DNA of 5,784 nucleotides, taken from contig CAKTED010000115.1 of assembly GCA_934546725.1 (NCBI GenBank), positions 1-5,784 on the forward strand. The letters are read 5' to 3'. Origin of the DNA: an uncultured Oscillospiraceae bacterium. Its GTDB lineage: Bacteria > Bacillota > Clostridia > Oscillospirales > Oscillospiraceae. Below the pieces are notes generated by a model that saw nothing but the letters and a program-made list of their open reading frames with translations, made no database searches and had not been told where the DNA came from. Every line of letters begins with the position of its first letter. Positions within the stretch are counted from its first letter, which is position 1. Shown here piece after piece: positions 3,779 through 5,784 of the stretch. Both the position numbers and the translations under genes were made by a program.

Positions 3779-5158
3779 TTGCGGCAGAACGGAAAAATGG
3801 CGCGAGGTACAGCGTCGAAAATATTATCGCTGGCGTGGCCGACGATGCTTGAGCAGCTGATGCAGACGGCGGTGCAGTATATAGACACCGCCATGGTGGG
3901 CGCGCTCGGCACGCTCGCCACGGCGGCGGTGGGCGCGACGAGCACGGTGAACTGGCTGATAAGCGGAAGCCTTTCGGCGCTGGGAGTGGGCTTTTTGTCC
4001 TATGTGGCCAGGGCCTGCGGCGCGGGGGAGCGGGAGCTTGCCGCGCGCGCTTCGGCGCAGGCCGTGCTCGTAACGCTGGTATCGGGCCTGTTCTTTACGC
4101 TGCTCACGCTCTCGCTCAGCGGTGTCGTGCCCGTGCTGATGCGGGTGGATAAGGCGGCGAGGGAGCTTGCCGCGCGGTATTTTTTCATTCTCTACATACC
4201 CATGCTGCCGAGGGCGGCAAGCATCATATTCGGAACGCTTCTGCGCGCCGTCGGCAATACGAAAACGCCGATGCGGGTCGGGCTGCTCGTGAATGTGATA
4301 AACGTGGCGCTGAACCTGCTGCTGATATATCCGACGCGGGAGGCGATGCTTTTCGGCCGAGGCGTAACGCTTTACGGCGCGGGGCTTGGAGTCGAGGGCG
4401 CGGCGATAGCCAGCGCGATAGCCTTCACCATGGGCGGAGCGCTCATAACGGCGGCCCTGTGGCGGGATCGGGATATATCCCCACGCGGCCGGTCAGTGAA
4501 ACCGGACGGCGAGGTGCTGCGGCCATGCCTGAAGGTGGCGATGCCGAATATGCTCCAGCGCTTTGCCACCTCGGCGGGCTACGTTGTTTTCGCGGCGATG
4601 ATAAACGCGCTGGGCGAAACGGCCACGGCGGCGCACACGATAGCGAACACGGTGGAGTCGGCGTTCTATATCCCCGGCTACGGCATGCAGACGGCGGCTG
4701 CGACGCTTGCGGGCAACACGCTCGGCGCGCGGGACGGGCGCCGCATGCGTGACCTTGCGCGGACGATGATCGCTATCGAGGTCGGGCTGATGATAATAAG
4801 CGGCGGGCTGCTCTTTGTCTTTGCCCCGGCGCTGCTCGGTATATTTACGCGCGACGGCGAGGTGCTGCGGCTCGGCAGCACGGTCCTGCGCATGGTGGCG
4901 CTGTCCGAGCCGTTTTACGGCGTTTCCATAATAATCGAGGGTATGATGCTTGGCGTGGGCAATACGTTGAAGCCGTTTGCCTTCAACGTGGCGGGAATGT
5001 GGGGCGTGCGCATACTCGGTACGCTCGTCTGCACGGCGGCGCTGGGCCTCGGCCTTGTGTCGGCCTGGGCGTGCATGATAGCGCATAATCTGCTCATTTT
5101 TGCGCTGTTTCTTACGTCGTATCTGCGCGGAAGCTGGTCCGGCGGCGCGTTTGGGTAA
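3779..5158 (+). CDS. MATE-family multidrug/toxin efflux transporter
   Basis: Polytopic inner-membrane antiporter of about 459 residues that exports small, often cationic or aromatic, compounds in exchange for Na+ or H+. Length and pattern fit the usual 12-helix MATE fold made of two six-helix halves. The first half opens with WPTMLEQLMQTAVQYIDTAMVG and the second with MPNMLQRFATSAGYVVFAAM, the expected internal pseudo-repeat. Other family traits include NTKTPMRVGLLVNVINVALN and YIPGYGMQTAAATLAGNTLGA. The substrate cannot be read from sequence. Start choice: GAGGTG (3768-3773) favours TTG at 3779; GTG at 3776 is also open but very close to that site, and ATG at 3797 lacks a clear ribosome site. 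It stands alone between its promoter and that of carD, with no clear terminator after it. No defect is seen. Confidence 0.93.
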   Translation: MRQNGKMARGTASKILSLAWPTMLEQLMQTAVQYIDTAMVGALGTLATAAVGATSTVNWLISGSLSALGVGFLSYVARACGAGERELAARASAQAVLVTLVSGLFFTLLTLSLSGVVPVLMRVDKAARELAARYFFILYIPMLPRAASIIFGTLLRAVGNTKTPMRVGLLVNVINVALNLLLIYPTREAMLFGRGVTLYGAGLGVEGAAIASAIAFTMGGALITAALWRDRDISPRGRSVKPDGEVLRPCLKVAMPNMLQRFATSAGYVVFAAMINALGETATAAHTIANTVESAFYIPGYGMQTAAATLAGNTLGARDGRRMRDLARTMIAIEVGLMIISGGLLFVFAPALLGIFTRDGEVLRLGSTVLRMVALSEPFYGVSIIIEGMMLGVGNTLKPFAFNVAGMWGVRILGTLVCTAALGLGLVSAWACMIAHNLLIFALFLTSYLRGSWSGGAFG

Positions 5159-5188
5159 AATAGCCAGATTGCCGGACGCAAATTGTAC

Positions 5189-5217
5189 TTGATGTAATTT
5201 GAAAAAATGTGTATAAT
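5189..5217 (+). promoter_or_regulatory. Promoter of the CarD-family gene
   Basis: TTGATG (5189-5194), 17-base spacer, perfect TATAAT (5212-5217). Transcription would begin near 5224 and give a leader of about 75 bases. That leader contains a short stem, TCCGC (5235-5239) with GCGGA (5246-5250), too weak and without a T-run to be called a terminator. Confidence 0.75.
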
Positions 5218-5298
5218 ATAGATGTATAAAGCGGTCCGCCGGGGAGCGGATAATACTTGAGGGTAAGAGAGAGGCTTTTTCGGGAAAAGGAAGAGAAA

Positions 5299-5778
5299 AT
5301 GTTTGAAGTTGGAGAGATAGTGGTTCATCCGATGCACGGTGCGGGAGTTGTCGACGGTATCGAAGAAGCGAAGGTAGACGGCGTTGTGCGCAGCTATTAT
5401 GTTTTCAAGCTGCCCGTCGGCGGCCTGAGCATGAAGATACCGGTGGATCACAGCGAAGAGATCGGCATGCGGCGGCTCATAACGCCCGAGCAGGCAGACA
5501 GGCTTCTGGCGGCCATAGGCGGCCTTGAGATAGAGATGACCTCCAACTGGAACAGGCGCTATCGCGAGAATATGCTGCGCATAAAGAGCGGGGATCTTCT
5601 TGAGGTCGCGCGCGTGGTCAAGGGTCTCATGGCCCGCGACGGCGAGCGAGGGCTGAGCACCGGCGAGCGTAAAATGCTCCGCAGCGCCCGGCAGATACTT
5701 ATTTCCGAAATAGTCATGACCAAAAACGCCGATTATGACGAGGTCGAGCAGCAGCTCAACCAGGCGCTGGCGGGGTAA
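5299..5778 (+). CDS. carD: CarD/CdnL-family RNA polymerase-binding transcription regulator
   Basis: Cytoplasmic protein of 159 residues. CarD/CdnL proteins bind the RNA polymerase beta subunit and promoter DNA next to the -10 element and alter open-complex stability, often at rRNA and growth-related promoters. Residues 1-55 form the Tudor-like polymerase-interacting domain (MFEVGEIVVHPMHGAGVV, then YYVFKLP and the IPVD strand). Residues about 62-159 are the helical DNA-binding part, with the signature SNWNRRYREN (82-91); W84 fits the tryptophan that wedges into the promoter in mycobacterial CarD. LSTGERKMLRSAR (119-131) is also typical. An in-frame TTG at 5257 would add 14 residues, but the family starts at MF.VGE and ATG 5299 has AAGGAAGAG 7 bases upstream, so the shorter form is preferred. 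The complete gene ends six bases before the window edge. In many Firmicutes ispD/ispF follow; this cannot be seen here. Confidence 0.93.
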   Translation: MFEVGEIVVHPMHGAGVVDGIEEAKVDGVVRSYYVFKLPVGGLSMKIPVDHSEEIGMRRLITPEQADRLLAAIGGLEIEMTSNWNRRYRENMLRIKSGDLLEVARVVKGLMARDGERGLSTGERKMLRSARQILISEIVMTKNADYDEVEQQLNQALAG

Positions 5779-5784
5779 AAAGCA

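Noticed and set aside
3253..3945. Open frames within the 3253-3594 and 3538-3945 repeat region, both strands
   Set aside because: They consist of terminator and repeat sequence, giving low-complexity Arg/Pro/Gly or Ser-rich products without ribosome sites or domains.

Overview
The window looks like a piece of chromosome from a GC-rich anaerobic member of the Clostridia, probably a gut-type Oscillospirales or Christensenellales relative. The grounds are clostridial-style Shine-Dalgarno sites, AT-rich intergenic regions with consensus TTGACA/TATAAT promoters, a lysine (L-box) riboswitch that works by termination, a PerR regulator beside a rubredoxin-first ('reverse') rubrerythrin, and a CarD-family RNA polymerase regulator. 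No rRNA, tRNA, CRISPR array, transposase or phage gene was seen. The assignment to a lineage is inference from these traits.

Layout. Positions 1-1800 (minus strand) hold an amino-acid ABC uptake operon: a strong promoter (1760-1788), a lysine riboswitch (1608-1749), an antiterminator/terminator switch (1491-1593), a lipoprotein substrate-binding protein (523-1455), and the first 144 codons of a membrane permease that runs off the left edge. The riboswitch points to lysine, or something controlled by lysine, as the substrate. Divergently, perR (1946-2335) has its own consensus promoter. Next comes a reverse rubrerythrin (2672-3232) with a strong terminator. PerR and rubrerythrin are a known pair in oxidative-stress defence of clostridia. 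A MATE-family exporter (3779-5158) and a CarD/CdnL-family transcription regulator (5299-5778) follow, each with a recognisable sigma-A type promoter.

The part not explained by genes is a family of short intergenic repeats. An intact-looking copy of about 140 bp lies at 2390-2530 (minus orientation) and another at 3449-3590 (plus). Broken copies lie at 3368-3424 and 3598-3697, and an end-to-end internal-deletion relic sits at 478-516 inside the transporter operon. Each intact copy has a GTCATTC...GAATGAC outer inverted repeat, an inner GAATCCC...GGGATTC inverted repeat, exchangeable hairpin arms between the two, and a conserved middle. The elements carry no gene and look like non-autonomous MITE- or REP-like units. 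They are the most unusual feature of the window. I found no clear evidence of a new multi-gene system.
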